Below are positions 38,491 to 46,754 of a stretch of DNA of 64,000 nt, one piece after another. Both the position numbers and the translations under genes were made by a program. This DNA is from Anabaena catenula FACHB-362 (GTDB lineage Bacteria; Cyanobacteriota; Cyanobacteriia; Cyanobacteriales; Nostocaceae). Every line of letters begins with the position of its first letter. Position 1 is the first letter of the stretch. The stretch lies in assembly GCF_014698735.1 (NCBI RefSeq), contig NZ_JACJTQ010000005.1, forward strand, positions 62,001 to 126,000, in the 5' to 3' direction. Under the pieces are notes generated by a model. That model worked only from the letters and a program-made list of their open reading frames with translations, was not told where the DNA came from and ran no database searches.

Positions 38491-39846
38491 CTACTTATCA
38501 AGTGGACGGATATCGAAGGGTAACTTAATAGTAAAAGTGCTACCTTTACCAAATTCACTTTGCACATCTAAGCTACCTTGGTGTGCCTGGACAATTGCTT
38601 GTGCGATCGCTAATCCTAAACCAGAACCACCAGTACGACGAGAGCGATCGCTATTCACTCGATAGAAACGATCAAAAATCCGAGTTAGTTCCTGTTGCGG
38701 AATCCCAATACCAGTATCTTGAACCTGAATCACAGCATAATTATCAGCACAGTCTAAGCAAACAGTTACCTTTCCCCCCTGTGGTGTGTATTGAATTGCA
38801 TTGATAATTAAATTAGAAAACAAGCGATAAAGCTGATCTGCATTACCAATGACATCCACAGGAATTGATAGCCGGACTGAAGAAGTCAGTGTTACACTAG
38901 CAGCGATCGCTAATGCTGCAAATTCTTCTATTAAGTCATCAACAACATCATTCAAGCAGCAGATGTCACATTGCATTGGCACAGGTTGACTATCTAAGCG
39001 ACTCAGCAGTAATAAATCTGTCACAAGCGTTGTGAGTCGCTGATTCTGACGTTGTAGAGTTTGCAGAATGTCCCGCGCCTCTATTTCATCCAATTGCGGC
39101 ATCAAAAGTGCTGATTCCACCGTCGCTTGTGTTGCTGCTAGAGGTGTCCGCAATTCGTGTGCGGCATCTGCTGTAAATTGTTGAATTTGTCTATATGATT
39201 GATAAATCGGTTGCATTGCTAAAAGAGCTAACCACCAACTAGCAACACCAACCAGAAGCATGATGATTGGTAATCCCAATCCTAAAGTGAGTTTTACAGC
39301 CACAAGATAGCTATTGACATCTGCCAGACTTCGGCCTACTTGAATGTAACCCCAATCAAGATTTTCTTGGGTGTGCAGAACAAAAGAAATCTGATGGTAG
39401 AAGTTTCCTTTACTATCTTTGAGAGTTTGCCAAAGTTCCTTGTTAAAAATCTGAGATAATCCTTCTGGATAAGTTCCTGCTATAGCAATCAAACGTCCGG
39501 AGTTATCGAAAAATCGTACATAATAATTACCTTGATTGATGGCGCTTAAAATATGGCGTTTAAAATTTAACTGATCTTGAATGCAGCTTTTATCAACCAC
39601 ACAAATATTAGGTAAAAGCTGCTGGATAACTGGTTCAAATTGACCAGGTTGTTGTAATTTAAGTTCTATACTGTCGTGCAGTGTTCCAGCAACAGACTCC
39701 AATTCTCGGTCTAATGTCATCCAATGGGCATGGGAAATTGCTCTGTAGATACCGAAACCGCACAGGCTTAAAATCAAAGCCATAACAAGGGCATACCACA
39801 ACGCTAAACGCTGACGGGTTTGCTGAAATAGATTATTCTGATTCAT
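38491..39846 (-). CDS. Sensor histidine kinase, RppB/CopS-like
   Basis: 451 residues: first membrane segment about 15-35 (WYALVMALILSLCGFGIYRA), a periplasmic sensor region about 36-180 with a Cys pair (ICVVDKSCIQ), second membrane segment about 182-205 (LTLGLGLPIIMLLVGVASWW), then the HisKA box AAHELRTPLAATQATVES (phospho-His, near residue 232) and HATPase motifs LIINAIQYTPQGG, VQDTGIGIPQQ and GGSGLGLAIA. Its start overlaps the response-regulator stop by 4 bp. By layout it resembles RppB/NrsS and CopS of Synechocystis (nickel, redox or copper sensing). The metal-type neighbour downstream of the regulator (DUF305) favours a metal signal. Confidence 0.88.
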   Translation of the reverse strand: MNQNNLFQQTRQRLALWYALVMALILSLCGFGIYRAISHAHWMTLDRELESVAGTLHDSIELKLQQPGQFEPVIQQLLPNICVVDKSCIQDQLNFKRHILSAINQGNYYVRFFDNSGRLIAIAGTYPEGLSQIFNKELWQTLKDSKGNFYHQISFVLHTQENLDWGYIQVGRSLADVNSYLVAVKLTLGLGLPIIMLLVGVASWWLALLAMQPIYQSYRQIQQFTADAAHELRTPLAATQATVESALLMPQLDEIEARDILQTLQRQNQRLTTLVTDLLLLSRLDSQPVPMQCDICCLNDVVDDLIEEFAALAIAASVTLTSSVRLSIPVDVIGNADQLYRLFSNLIINAIQYTPQGGKVTVCLDCADNYAVIQVQDTGIGIPQQELTRIFDRFYRVNSDRSRRTGGSGLGLAIAQAIVQAHQGSLDVQSEFGKGSTFTIKLPFDIRPLDK

Positions 39847-40538
39847 GGCGTGAAATTGAAACGATATCCCGTACCATGTAAAGTTTCAATCACATTCTCA
39901 CAACCGCTACTGGTTAGTTTACGACGCAGCAAACGCATTTGAGCAGCTACCACATTACTAACTGGTTCTGCACTTACTTCCCAAAGCTGATTGCGAATTT
40001 GCTCGGTGGTAACAATTTGGTTCGGGTGCTTCATAAAATACTCTAGTAGCTGGAATTCTTTATTAGTCAGAGAAATCTCCTGTTTATTCCCCGCAGTGTT
40101 TTGACTCACAACCATATTGTTGCCGTAATCTAGAGTCAGATTGCCAACAGTTAATTCCTGGGGCTGAAATTGGGGCGATCGCCTCTGCAATGCACGCAAT
40201 CTAGCCAGTAATTCCGCCATACCAAATGGTTTAACCAAATAGTCATCAGCCCCTGCATCCAGCCCGGCAACTTTATCTTCCATTCTGTCTTTAGCTGTTA
40301 GCATTAATACAGGTAGGGGGCTTTTGTGAGAACGGAGCATTTTGCACAACTCTAAACCTGAAATTCCCGGTAGCATCCAATCGAAAATAGCTAAGGTGTA
40401 TTGTGTCCACTTATTTTCTAAATATGCCCACCCATCATTACCATCTAGTACCCAATCAACCAAATACTTCTGCTGGGTAAGAGTTCGTTTAATAGCTGCT
40501 CCCAAATCTGGTTCATCTTCGACTAGTAGGATTCTCAT
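39843..40538 (-). CDS. OmpR-family response regulator, RppA/CopR-like
   Basis: 231 residues. Receiver domain: MRILLVEDEPDLG acidic pocket, LAIFDWMLPGISGLEL (phospho-Asp, near residue 54), LMLTAKDRMEDK and DDYLVKPFGMAELLARL (Lys, near 102). The C-terminal winged helix is of OmpR/PhoB type (LTNKEFQLLEYFMKHPNQIV; VVAAQMRLLRRKL; VIETLHGTGYRF). It is translationally coupled (4-bp overlap) to the histidine kinase that follows. Likely targets are the adjacent metal-response genes, an inference from context. Confidence 0.92.
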   Translation of the reverse strand: MRILLVEDEPDLGAAIKRTLTQQKYLVDWVLDGNDGWAYLENKWTQYTLAIFDWMLPGISGLELCKMLRSHKSPLPVLMLTAKDRMEDKVAGLDAGADDYLVKPFGMAELLARLRALQRRSPQFQPQELTVGNLTLDYGNNMVVSQNTAGNKQEISLTNKEFQLLEYFMKHPNQIVTTEQIRNQLWEVSAEPVSNVVAAQMRLLRRKLTSSGCENVIETLHGTGYRFNFTP

Positions 40539-40594
40539 ACCATTTTGGATTTTGGATTTTGGATTGACCTCATAACTATTCTCTAACTAAAAAA

Positions 40595-41004
40595 TTACAG
40601 ATTAAAATTAAATCGCCCGTTCACCTTTTCACCTTTAATATCCGCAGTGATTTTCACTTGATACTGACCAGGTATATTTTCAGCTAAATTTGCTTTGTAA
40701 TGCTTACCACTAGCATCATAGGTTAATAGAATTGACTTTTGTTTTCCATCTGGAAGTTGAATTTGAGCCGTTACTTTGGCATCAGGTACGGCTTCATGAT
40801 TATCGCTTGTTTGCAAATATAAATCTATATGAGTTTGATTGGCTTCTTTGCCAGCAACAAATTCTAAATGATATTTTCCTGTTTCTACAACTTGACCACC
40901 TTTAGATGCCCCATGCTGATTATTTGTTTTAGCCGCTGGTGAAACTGGAGCAGATTTATTTTCACTAGTTGAATAAGTAAAATAGCAAAAATCTGGTATT
41001 AATC
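40595..41004 (-). pseudogene. FixH/YtkA-like protein lacking a proper N terminus
   Basis: The frame encodes KYHLEFVAGKEANQTHIDLY, PDAKVTAQIQLPDGKQKSIL and GQYQVKITADIKGEKVNGRF, a single Ig-like FixH/YtkA-type periplasmic domain. The sequence is continuous upstream to about 41004 (TSENKSAPVSPAAKTNNQ) but contains no ATG/GTG start or signal peptide; only a TTG at 40816 could start a 73-residue stub. A hydrophobic piece (INTRFLLFYLF) is visible in another frame just upstream, suggesting a frameshift or deletion in the signal peptide. The position between the regulator and DUF305 fits a metal-response operon. Confidence 0.6.
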
Positions 41005-41052
41005 AATACTTTTGCGAATTTACGAAGGCGAGTTGATGATGCAGAACTCTTG

Positions 41053-41078
41053 TAGAGATGTTGCATTCAACATCTCTA
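41053..41078. terminator. Hairpin with T run near the DUF305 3' end
   Basis: TAGAGATGTTG, loop CATT, CAACATCTCTA, an 11-bp perfect stem, with TATTTTTT following on the + strand. It lies 20 bp past the minus-strand DUF305 stop. The T run is on the + side, so it would terminate + transcription best, but it could also end the DUF305 message. Confidence 0.5.
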
Positions 41079-41097
41079 TATTTTTTCCCAAATCTGT

Positions 41098-41808
41098 CTA
41101 TTTGTTATACCAAGCTTTGCGCCATTGTTTCATTTGGTTAATCTCTGCATCTTGGGATTTGATAATATTTTCAGCCAAGGTTTTAATTTCAGGACGCTGA
41201 GACTTTTGCAAGGCATCTTTTGCCATTACTAAAGCCGCTTCATGGTGCGGAATCATGGCGTTGATAAAGCGCAGGTCAAATTCTGCATCAGCTGCCCCTA
41301 AGTCCATGTTCATCATCATGGCTTGCATTTGCTCAGATGACATTTCCATCATGTGACCCATTTTGGCATCATAAGCCATTGGTTTATCTCCCGCTTTGGC
41401 ATACCAAGCTGTACGCCACTGTTTCATTTGCGTAATTTCTCGGTTTTGTGCTTTGATAATTTCGTCTGCTAGCTTTTTGATTTCAGGGCGTTTCGATTTC
41501 TGCTGTGCTTCTTTTGCCATTTCTACTGCCCCTTGATGGTGCGGAATCATCGCATCAATAAAGCGTAAATCATAGTTAGCATCGGCTGGGCCTAAATCCA
41601 TTGTCATGCTGTGATTCATCATGCCACTACCATGAGTCATCGGTTGCTTGTCATTAGTAACAGTAGCAGTAGTGGCAGGGTTTGATACTTGGTTTTGGGA
41701 ATCGCTGGTAGAACAGGCTGTTAACAATCCGCTGGGAATAGAAGCGATCGCTACCAAGGTCAATGACAAGAAACTGTTTTTGAGAGTAGAAAGTTGCATA
41801 GGGATCAT
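41098..41808 (-). CDS. Double DUF305 domain lipoprotein, CopM-like
   Basis: 236 residues: signal with lipobox (ALVAIASIPSGLLTACSTS; Cys near residue 32), a Met/His-rich linker (TNDKQPMTHGSGMMNHSMTM), then two near-identical DUF305 repeats. Each carries D-L-G-x-A-D-x-x-x-D-L-R-F-I-x-A-M-I-P-H-H and ends MKQWR(T/K)AWY (about 72-134 and 163-236). The second is separated by another Met-rich stretch (MGHMMEMSSEQMQAMMMNMD). Synechocystis CopM, a periplasmic copper-binding protein encoded next to copRS, is a DUF305 protein, so a copper role is likely here. Confidence 0.85.
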   Translation of the reverse strand: MIPMQLSTLKNSFLSLTLVAIASIPSGLLTACSTSDSQNQVSNPATTATVTNDKQPMTHGSGMMNHSMTMDLGPADANYDLRFIDAMIPHHQGAVEMAKEAQQKSKRPEIKKLADEIIKAQNREITQMKQWRTAWYAKAGDKPMAYDAKMGHMMEMSSEQMQAMMMNMDLGAADAEFDLRFINAMIPHHEAALVMAKDALQKSQRPEIKTLAENIIKSQDAEINQMKQWRKAWYNK

Positions 41809-42173
41809 CTAAATATTTCCTGATTTCATTTTAAAATCTCTAGTTAGCTAGAAATTCAACCTTTATGTGATTGATTTTTAGCTTGAGTAATAAAATTGTC
41901 CAGATAACTAGTTATTTACAAGGCGATTGTTGCACTTACTTTATAAGTTAACAGCCAAAAATGAAATCAAGATGAAATATTTAGTTCAAATTTGTATCAG
42001 TATTTTAAGCAGAACGGGAATCAACATTTGGGCGAAGGTGTACGGCTAATCCATATAACTGCTTGAGTTTAATTTGGTTTGCATAAACACAGATGCTGCA
42101 TAGTCAATGGCTAGTGCTTAAGCTCAATGCTGAAAGGCTGCCAGCTTGACAAAATTCTGCACATTACTTAAAT
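41809..42173. other. Gap upstream of the DUF305 gene
   Basis: 365 bp before the mobile element. It should hold the DUF305 promoter. I see no gene and no clear direct-repeat operator. Confidence 0.35.
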
Positions 42174-42483
42174 AGGGCTTGCTGTTCGCGGAGCGTGCCG
42201 TTAGGCATATAAATGTAAAACCTAGATAAATCGAGGGATTCAGGGGTAAAAAAAGTTAAGAAGGTGCAAGGAATAGATATTAAACCCATCAAAAACTGAT
42301 CACTTTTCCCCCAAAGCAACTATTCAAAAGCTGCTTCTAATTCTTCCTCCGGTCACTGAGCGTAGTCGTTCGCGAAGCGTCTCGTTCACGTAGTGTCTCC
42401 GACAGGAGAAGAGAAGTGCTGACTCCTAACCCCTAACGAAAAGACTTTTATGCCTACGGCACGCTACGCGAACAGCAAACCCT
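42174..42483. mobile_element. 310-bp MITE, AGGGCTTGCTGA family, copy 2 with nested inserts
   Basis: Ends AGGGCTTGCTG and (inverted) AGGGTTTGCTG, flanked by a 4-bp direct repeat AAAT (42170-42173 and 42484-42487). It is longer than the other two copies because short G+C-rich palindromic units are inserted near both ends (TTCGCGGAGCGTGCCGTTAG; GGCACGCTACGCGAAC) and mid-element (GTCGTTCGCGAAGCGTCTCG). The core (AGGTGCAAGGAATAGATATT; TTCTAATTCTTCCTCC) matches the copy at 53979. Confidence 0.8.
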
Positions 42484-42802
42484 AAATCGTTACTAGTTGT
42501 TACTGGTCTATCCTGCGGGTAATTTCTATCTGTGGGGATATTTATGCCGATCTGACTTGAAAAAAGTGGCAGAAAAGATTTTCATGGGTTTTAGTATCCG
42601 CATTTCATGATGGCTACTTAGGCGCATCCAAGGAAATGATCTACAGCATTTTTTAAATCAATAATCCACATAACATCACAGCAGATCTCTTGATTTTTAC
42701 AAGGTGGTCTATTTAAATAAAATGTGCAGTAAGTAAAGTACAATAAATTATCATAGTAGGCATTTTGCCTGCTTTTTGTTTTGATTTGGGAATCTTGATC
42801 TT

Positions 42803-43252
42803 ATGATTTTCAATTATCACCGGGTTGTGCGTTTTCAAGATACTGATGCAGCTGGAGTAGTGTATTTTGCAAATGTTTTGGGAATTTGCCATGAAGCTTA
42901 TGAGGAATCACTAATAGCTATCGGTATCAATTTGAAAACTTTTTTCACCAATCCATCTGTAGCTTTTCCGATTGTACATACTAATGTAGATTTTTTTCGC
43001 CCCATGTATTGTGGTGACAAGCTAGTGATTAGATTATTATCCCAACAAATAGGCGTGAATAAGTTTGAAATTACCTATGAAATTACGGTGGATGAGGTAA
43101 TAGTTGCTAAAGCTATGACTCGTCATGTTTGTATTGATGTCAATAGCAGAATGAAGCAAGAGTTACCTGATCATATCAGCAATTGGTTGGAAACTCATCG
43201 TAAAGACTCAGAGGGGGCTGAGAGAAGAAAGTTGCGGGAAGAAATTGTATAA
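42803..43252 (+). CDS. 1,4-dihydroxy-2-naphthoyl-CoA thioesterase (hotdog fold)
   Basis: 149 residues of the 4-hydroxybenzoyl-CoA thioesterase-like hotdog family: [20 protein letters not shown] near residues 7-26 with the catalytic Asp ([10 protein letters not shown]), [10 protein letters not shown], and [17 protein letters not shown] near 62-78. The Synechocystis homologue slr0204 hydrolyses DHNA-CoA in phylloquinone synthesis. The next four genes are menE, menC, menA and menF, which strongly supports this role. It is convergent with menE, with 13 bp between their 3' ends. Confidence 0.92.
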   Translation: MIFNYHRVVRFQDTDAAGVVYFANVLGICHEAYEESLIAIGINLKTFFTNPSVAFPIVHTNVDFFRPMYCGDKLVIRLLSQQIGVNKFEITYEITVDEVIVAKAMTRHVCIDVNSRMKQELPDHISNWLETHRKDSEGAERRKLREEIV

Positions 43253-43265
43253 TTTCTAATTCTAA

Positions 43266-44612
43266 TCACTTGGTTGTCAGAAAATTCTCGGCAATTTCTT
43301 GAACTTGTTGACGGTTGATTTTACCTTGGGCATTTCGGGGTAAGTTTGGTAGGGAAATCCAATATTTAGGAATTTTGAAGTTACTAATTTGATTTTTGAG
43401 TTGGTTTTGAATTTCTAAGGTAGAAGTATTCGAGTCTTTGGGTATATAAATTGCCGTTAATGCTTGTCCCCAATGTTTATCAGGTATGCCAATTACACAA
43501 ACATCAATAATTAGGTTAGTTTTTCTAATTGCTGTTTCAATTTCTGCTGGGTAAATGTTTTCACCACCTGTAATGATTTTGTCGCTACTACGTCCGCTAA
43601 TATGTAAATAGCCTTCTTCATCTAAAAAACCAATATCATCTACAGAAAAATCATCTTGATTTTTCCAAAGTTGTGGATAGTAACCTAAAGCCAGGGATTT
43701 AGCTTGAATATTGATATTGCCTGTAAGATGATGAATTGTTATTTGGGCATGGGGTAAAATTTTTCCACTACTAATTTTACCTTTGAGAAATTCATCTGGT
43801 TTAAGAGTGGCAATTTGAGAAGCGGTTTCTGTCATCCCATAGGTAGGTGCTAGACGAATGTTATGAAATCGCGCTTTTTCTAGCAGTTCCTCCCATGCTG
43901 GCGCACCTCCTAAAAGTACTGTTTCAAATTGAGATAACCATTGAGTTAATTGGGGATTTTCTAACAAGCGTTGTAATTGTGTGGGTACTAAAGATATAAA
44001 ATAATCTGAATAATTCAGATTATTTCTTTGACAAAATGCTACTTCTTTAAATGTGTCAATAACTAAGTTACCGCCAGTCATAAAACTTCGCATAAATTGC
44101 ATTAAACCACTAACATGATATAATGGTAATACACAAAAAGAATTAACTTTTCTTAGTTGAAAATATGCTGTAAATCCTTGTACAGAAGCTGTTAATGTTT
44201 CCCAAGTGTGAATAGCAAATTTAATCTTTCCCGATGAACCACCAGTAGGAATCATAATGGAATCAGTAATTGGTAATTGGTAATTGGTGTTTGGTGATTG
44301 TACACAATGATTATCTACTCCCCAAACTATATCTGGTTGGACTAAATTAAAAACTTGTTGCCATTCATCTTTTCCCCAGTCAGGATTACAGAGAAAAACG
44401 GGACATTTAGCAGCACAAGCAGCGATAAAGCTGGCTAAAAATCTTACTGGTTCCCGTTCAGCTAAAATAATTTTTGGTGGTGTTTTCTTTATCGATAATT
44501 GAGTTAATTCTAAATATAATTCATTTGCTATTTGCTGAAATTCTTGGCTATTATAACCAATTAACCAATCATGATCTGTGCTTTTCTGTAAATAATCTAG
44601 AGGTTTTTCCAT
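43266..44612 (-). CDS. menE: 2-succinylbenzoate-CoA ligase
   Basis: 448 residues of the acyl-adenylate-forming superfamily: P-loop-like SIMIPTGGSSGKIKFAIHTW near residues 118-137, LAPTYGMTETASQIATLKPD near 251-270 (motif YGMTE), DDIGFLDEEGYLHISGRSSD near 324-343 and LPRNAQGKINRQQV with the catalytic Lys near the C terminus. It activates o-succinylbenzoate with ATP and CoA in phylloquinone (vitamin K1) synthesis. It is shorter than typical acyl-CoA synthetases, as MenE usually is. The start lies inside the end of menC (16-bp overlap), so the two are translationally coupled. Confidence 0.93.
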   Translation of the reverse strand: MEKPLDYLQKSTDHDWLIGYNSQEFQQIANELYLELTQLSIKKTPPKIILAEREPVRFLASFIAACAAKCPVFLCNPDWGKDEWQQVFNLVQPDIVWGVDNHCVQSPNTNYQLPITDSIMIPTGGSSGKIKFAIHTWETLTASVQGFTAYFQLRKVNSFCVLPLYHVSGLMQFMRSFMTGGNLVIDTFKEVAFCQRNNLNYSDYFISLVPTQLQRLLENPQLTQWLSQFETVLLGGAPAWEELLEKARFHNIRLAPTYGMTETASQIATLKPDEFLKGKISSGKILPHAQITIHHLTGNINIQAKSLALGYYPQLWKNQDDFSVDDIGFLDEEGYLHISGRSSDKIITGGENIYPAEIETAIRKTNLIIDVCVIGIPDKHWGQALTAIYIPKDSNTSTLEIQNQLKNQISNFKIPKYWISLPNLPRNAQGKINRQQVQEIAENFLTTK

Positions 44613-45556
44613 AGACTTTGAGGAAAGGTTAACTCTTGTTGTGTAAAAAAGTGGTTAATACCAAAACCAACAGCACGATTATTGATAGACAATTCTGCTG
44701 CTAATTGCAGTGCGGCTTGTCTACCAATTGGGCTTTCAAATACAGATGAAAATACGGCATCAATATTATGTTGTTGGCAAAATTTTCTCAACCGAGATGG
44801 TGAACCAGCTATTCCCGGTTTAATTACAAAAATTCCTCGCCAACCTTGTTGATAATAGTGTTCGAGTTGTTGTAGAGTGGCGACAGATTCATCTAAAGCA
44901 ATTGCTGTAGAATATAAATTACTCAATTCTAATACTTCTGCAAATTGATTCACAGCTAAAGGTTGTTCGATAAATTCTATTTTTGGTTGGAAATTATCGC
45001 AAGTTTGTAGCCATAATTTTGCTTCTTTGTAGTTGAGTCCACCATTAGCATCTAAACGTAGTTTTGCCGAATCGGGTAAGTTTTGAATTAGTAAATTAAA
45101 GATTTCTAATTCTTTGGCTATATTATCTACCCCAATTTTCCATTTAAATGTTTTATATCCCTGTTCCCATAAACTTTGCCATTGATGTAAAGCGGCTTCT
45201 CCTGCTGATAATAAACCACTATAGGTGAGATTTTGAATATCGATAGATTCAGATTTCTCACCTAATCTTGATAAGGCTGATTCAAAAGCAAATTGACAAG
45301 CTGGTAAGTTATCAGGAATCGCCAAAATTATCTCTGATGTAATTTCTTTTGGTAGCTGGTGACAAAAATCTAAAGCTTGTTCAATTGTTTCAGAACCAAA
45401 CCAACTGATAGGAGAAATTTCTCCCCAACTAACTTTATCTGTAATATCAATCAGACGAATAATTATGCTTTCGCGGATTTCCCAAATTCCATGATTTGTC
45501 ACTAGAGGACGAGTGAATTTGTGATTAATCGGACGAAAGGAAAATTGATAATTCAT
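44597..45556 (-). CDS. menC: o-Succinylbenzoate synthase
   Basis: 319 residues if it starts at the ATG at 45556, which overlaps the menA stop (TAATG); an upstream in-frame start would add 12 residues within menA. Enolase-superfamily pattern: KFTRPLVTNHGIWEIRES near the start, TFKWKIGVD (Lys acid/base) near residue 135, LRLDANGGLNYKEAKLWL (metal Asp) near 161-178, IEFIEQPLA (metal Glu) near 190 and IALDESVATLQQL (metal Asp) followed by FVIKPGIAGS (Lys). It dehydrates SHCHC to o-succinylbenzoate in phylloquinone synthesis. Confidence 0.93.
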   Translation of the reverse strand: MNYQFSFRPINHKFTRPLVTNHGIWEIRESIIIRLIDITDKVSWGEISPISWFGSETIEQALDFCHQLPKEITSEIILAIPDNLPACQFAFESALSRLGEKSESIDIQNLTYSGLLSAGEAALHQWQSLWEQGYKTFKWKIGVDNIAKELEIFNLLIQNLPDSAKLRLDANGGLNYKEAKLWLQTCDNFQPKIEFIEQPLAVNQFAEVLELSNLYSTAIALDESVATLQQLEHYYQQGWRGIFVIKPGIAGSPSRLRKFCQQHNIDAVFSSVFESPIGRQAALQLAAELSINNRAVGFGINHFFTQQELTFPQSLWKNL

Positions 45557-46455
45557 TACCCCAGCATAAATCCTACACCCAACAACAAACAACTCCAGAA
45601 ATGCACAGCGACAGCAATGAATTTACAGTTACTCACTTTGTCTGGTTGGTTGTGATTTTCTAAAACGTGGCGACATAATTTGAATGCAAAGGGTAAACTT
45701 ACCCAACTTAACAAAGTCCAAACTGGAAAAATTCCCAATCCCACGCACAAAAGATTAAAAGGATAGATACTAGCAGTGAACCAAACTAAGACTTTAGCAC
45801 CTGTTTTAGTACCTAAGCGAACAATAGGAGAGCGCTTGCCAGCAGCTATGTCATCTTTAACTTGGTGAAAGTGTGAGCAAAATAGAACTAAACTAGTAAC
45901 AATGCCAACAATCACCGAAACTGCTAAATTATTGATTGACCAAGTTTGAGTTTGACTGTAGTATGCTGCTGACATTCCCAAGGGGCCAAAGGCGAAAAAG
46001 CAGATAATTTCCCCCAAACCCTGATATCCTAGACGAAAGGGAGGTCCCTGGTACATATAGCCCAAGCCGCAGCATAGCAGAATGATACCAATTACAGTTG
46101 GGTCTTGTTGTAAAAGAGCGATCGCTATTATCCCCAGCAAACCCGAACCTAAACATAAATTTCCTACCCAAAACATTAACTGCTTGTTACCAGTCAAATT
46201 TACAAGGGAGTGATGTTTATTTTTATCAATACCTGTTTCAGCATCAAAAACATCATTACTGATATTTTCCCAAGCCAGAATTAAAATTGCGGCTGCAATA
46301 AATATTGAAAATATTGTGGGATTAAGAATCTTTGTTTCTGCAAATGCTACCGCTGAACCTACCCATATAGGCATAATAGCAACGCTGTACATCGGCGGTT
46401 TGATCGCTGCCAGCCACAATTTATTTTTGGGGATAGAAATCTGATTTTGAGTCAT
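45556..46455 (-). CDS. menA: 2-carboxy-1,4-naphthoquinone phytyltransferase
   Basis: 299 residues of the UbiA prenyltransferase superfamily, with about eight hydrophobic segments. The first Asp-rich motif is NDVFDAETGIDKNKH (near residues 67-81) and the second part HQVKDDIAAGKRSPIVRLGT is near 193-212. It attaches the phytyl chain to the naphthoate ring of phylloquinone in the membrane. The order menA-menC-menE on one strand, with 1-bp and 16-bp overlaps, indicates an operon. It is divergent from menF (about 300 bp between them). Confidence 0.93.
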   Translation of the reverse strand: MTQNQISIPKNKLWLAAIKPPMYSVAIMPIWVGSAVAFAETKILNPTIFSIFIAAAILILAWENISNDVFDAETGIDKNKHHSLVNLTGNKQLMFWVGNLCLGSGLLGIIAIALLQQDPTVIGIILLCCGLGYMYQGPPFRLGYQGLGEIICFFAFGPLGMSAAYYSQTQTWSINNLAVSVIVGIVTSLVLFCSHFHQVKDDIAAGKRSPIVRLGTKTGAKVLVWFTASIYPFNLLCVGLGIFPVWTLLSWVSLPFAFKLCRHVLENHNQPDKVSNCKFIAVAVHFWSCLLLGVGFMLG

Positions 46456-46754
46456 CAGCCGTGATGAGTTAAATTGCTCTAAATTTACTGCTCAGTTTAG
46501 ATGTTATAATCTTGCGAGACATTTGACGCTGGTAAATTCCCAAAAAATGCTAATTTTGTGATTGCTGGTTAACCTTAAGATCATAAAACTTGGCTTTACA
46601 TTTTGCAGACAAAAATAGTATCAGTTCTGGGAAACCCCAAAACCCAGCAAGTCAGAGGCTGGTTAATGGTCACTGAATATGCTACCTATAGAAATACGAC
46701 CATGACTTATTACGCTTTAGGAAGATAACTTAAAAAAAATTAACTTACACATCC
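46456..46754. promoter_or_regulatory. Shared upstream region of menA and menF
   Basis: A 299-bp divergent gap that must hold promoters for the menA-menC-menE operon and for menF. It is A+T-rich, with no riboswitch-like structure recognised. The exact promoter positions are not assigned. Confidence 0.5.
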
